NCBI GenBank assembly: GCA_964036155.1
Contig: OZ038423.1
Coordinates: 10,927,249 to 10,991,248, forward strand
DNA: 64,000 nucleotides
From: Diploscapter coronatus
Lineage: Eukaryota > Nematoda > Chromadorea > Rhabditida > Rhabditidae
Reading direction: 5' to 3'
Shown here: positions 61,775 through 64,000 of the stretch, piece after piece
Layout of the letters: every line of letters begins with the position of its first letter
Numbering within the stretch: the first letter of the stretch is position 1
The notes under the pieces: generated by a model
Databases searched by the model: none
Told to the model about the DNA's origin: nothing
The model's input: the letters and a program-made list of their open reading frames with translations, nothing else
Position numbers and translations under genes: made by a program

Positions 61775-64000
61775 AGCAACATTCGTGTGCAAACCTGTCA
61801 ATTCCTGACTCAACTTTTGATTTTTACAACTTACCCAATCCATTTTAAGTCCTATGCTTCAACATTAATTAGAGATTCAAATTTCTAGTTATCCCAGACG
61901 GTTTTGAATTTACATGATTTAAAATGAAGTTAGAGGTTTGAATTTCATGCTCATCTTGCTAACTGATAACATCTCTGTACACATGTTCAGATGGCATTGT
62001 TAAAACACTCCCCAAGGGGTCATTCAATAAATGCGTCAAAGAGTATGGGTCGCCCCTCTTGGTTTTGCTCATCTAGTAGGCCAATTTTCAAAGCCTCTCT
62101 AAAATGTTCGTCTACTTAGAACGCGAAATCTTCTCCCTTCTTATAGAGTACTTCGCGTTACTCAAGTTTTCAGCTCAAATTAAATTATCCCAATTTTGGA
62201 ATCCTTACTTTATGTTCAAGAATTTTAGATTTCAGTATGAAGTAGGAAAAAGTTATGTGAAACCCGCCCGATATATTTTCCATTCATTATTATGTTGAAT
62301 AATGGTTCTTGAGAACCGTCTGGCATATAATTTCCATTTACCCCTTCCTATATATCCCAAGTATATCCACGCTCCTTTTCAAAATGAGCTGCCAACTAGT
62401 TGTATTGCAATATGCCCTCTCTTTCCCCCTGACTTTCGACTCTCAATTTCACCATTTTTTGCAACCTTCCTTGGGGAAAAGCCTCCCTTTTCCTATACAT
62501 TTCAGTAAAAACTCTCGACATATGTTGACTTGGGAAATTTTTGCAATTTTGAGACAGACTTTTACCACGCCCCTTTTCATTCAAATTCAAAAAATTGTAT
62601 GCCAATTTTTACGATATCTGATTCGACAACTTAGCGAACCCCTTTTGCGTCAGATCCAGGTTTTTTACTTTAAAATTAAATGTCATATTTTAAGATTTGC
62701 TCCTTTCATGTTAGAATAAGTGTTTTAATTTTAAAATGTTGCAATTTTATTGCATAATCTTAAGCCCCGCCCTCATGTTCTCAAGTCAGGTGCGGTCGAG
62801 CCAATTTTTGACCCATTATCCTCTAGCCACATTCTCAATTTTCATCATGCTGCGTTGTTTTCACCCTATGCCCAATATGGCCTTATACCTGCTAATTATG
62901 TGTTTCTGACGACCGTTTTTCTCGCCTTTTTCATTCAATAGATCCATTACCTTTTCTTTCTCCTTTTTCTCTTTTTCGTTCTCTCTCTTTCCTTCTCTTT
63001 CTCCCTCCCTTTCTCTGCCCCTATCACATATTCATAAGCTCAACAGTGCGCATGCTAATGTGTTTGTATCTCTGTCAAATCGTTTCCAATCTTCGCCTCT
63101 AAAAGGTAATCCCAGGTGTTTTGGGATTTCACATATCCCCTTAGAGTCTATATCCAATATTTTATATATATCCATTTGATTCACAAGATGCACTATTCAA
63201 ATAGAGGCAACAATACATGGGCATTCTGGGCATGCAAATAATGCCTGAGGAAGTCAAAAGACGAAGAGAGAAAGTGGGGACTTTGATCTGGCAGAAAAGG
63301 TCAAATTCGCACACCGAGGTGATGAATCCTTTAATTGCGAGCTATCAGATTTCATGGTGGGGTTAAAATGGATATCTGGAATCCCCTGAATACTTGAGAT
63401 TTTCCGGTGAAGACCAACTTCTCCGTTTATTTTTAATCATTTTTCTAGGTTTTTACTTAATCTTTTGATGATGATCAGCTTTTTCTGATTCAAATCTAAT
63501 TTCCAATGGGAAATATGAAATTCCTTTATCTAAAACGTGTGGATTGTCTCCAGCTTTTGGCGTGTATATCGTGTTTCTTCGTACCCCTGGGGTAGCACTA
63601 TCCATTCATCCTAGCAGATATTTGCACTATGTCCGCTTTTTGCCCAGGGCTATTTTCCTCTCCCGATCTGCTTCAAGAGTCGTGTCGTTTACAGAGCATC
63701 CTTCTTATCATATCACCAGATTCCTTTGCCAAGTGTCAATGTCTTATGATTTAGAATAGGAGATAAAACATGCATTTTATAAGGCATATCGGTTAAAAAG
63801 CTGATCCTCGCCAAAGATTTGCATCTAATGATGAAGAATAGGATACAAAATGGGATTTATTTGGCACAAAGAATATCATTTGCTCAAATCATATCATTTT
63901 CCGCGCGATATTTTGCAACTCGTCGATGTCAGTCATTCTGAGTACATGTGCAATTATTTACCTCTCCATTCGTATGCAGATATCAGCCAAGTCTTTACAA

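Larger units (their letters stand above)
47096..64000. other. 17 kb without a supportable gene
   Basis: The left edge is the promoter region of the longest scpl-1 isoform. The plus strand is largely purine-rich up to about 53.3 kb and pyrimidine-rich from about 54.4 kb to 63.1 kb. No open frame here combines splice sites, start context and exon-like codon bias; the longest (58315-58665, 116 codons) is hydrophobic and AT-rich. Repeated short motifs GAAGATCA and GGATATATGAAATCC are frequent. It may be intergenic, or a giant intron of a plus-strand gene beginning near 54 kb and continuing beyond the window. Confidence 0.5.

Noticed and set aside
63544..63759. 71-codon frame near the right end in a GC-richer patch
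   Set aside because: No family resemblance, no acceptor or donor with matching phase, and similar frames occur by chance in the T/C-rich strand.

Overview
The window comes from a nematode nuclear genome, probably a rhabditid relative of Caenorhabditis. Genes carry many short introns with the nematode 3' splice consensus TTTTCAG. Several start codons lie 4-15 bases after such a site, as expected for spliced-leader addition. Coding exons are GC-richer than the AT-rich introns. The recognisable genes (goa-1, psat-1, snpc-4, yars-1, scpl-1) are nematode orthologues; from memory most of them sit on chromosome I of C. elegans. There are no prokaryotic features, rRNA, convincing tRNA or CRISPR arrays. 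All gene models were spliced by hand from reading frame, splice sites and phase, without RNA evidence or database search.

Layout. 1-1.7 kb: last exons of goa-1 (+). 3.3-5.5 kb: psat-1 (-), phosphoserine aminotransferase. 7.2-14.3 kb: snpc-4 (+), 21 exons, the Myb-repeat subunit of SNAPc. 15.6-17.0 kb: a secreted protein of unknown family (+). 17.6-21.8 kb: yars-1 (+), a tyrosyl-tRNA synthetase made of two tandem synthetase modules. 22.6-23.9 kb: two small unrecognised genes (+). 24.2-25.6 kb: a helical, coiled-coil protein (-). 25.8-27.5 kb: a DUF273-type nucleotide-sugar-transferase-like protein (+), followed 280 bases later by a degenerate histidine acid phosphatase (27.8-29.2 kb, +). 31-47 kb: scpl-1 (-), a small CTD phosphatase with at least three alternative 5' ends and one intron of about 10 kb. 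47-64 kb: about 17 kb with no gene that can be supported.

These genes do not form one pathway. The set is a mixture of housekeeping functions (serine synthesis, tyrosyl-tRNA charging), transcription (SNAPc for snRNA and, in C. elegans, piRNA genes; CTD phosphatase), Go signalling and nematode-specific surface or secretory products.

Main points of interest: a Go alpha subunit whose guanine-contacting TCAT motif reads TMGI; a roughly 460-bp near-perfect palindrome in the large scpl-1 intron; two smaller hairpins, one with AATAAA in its loop; a pseudo-dimeric TyrRS; a histidine phosphatase homologue lacking the catalytic Asp; non-canonical splice sites in psat-1 and in the coiled-coil gene; and short motifs (GAAGATCA, GGATATATGAAATCC, TGACGTCA) repeated far above expectation in noncoding DNA.
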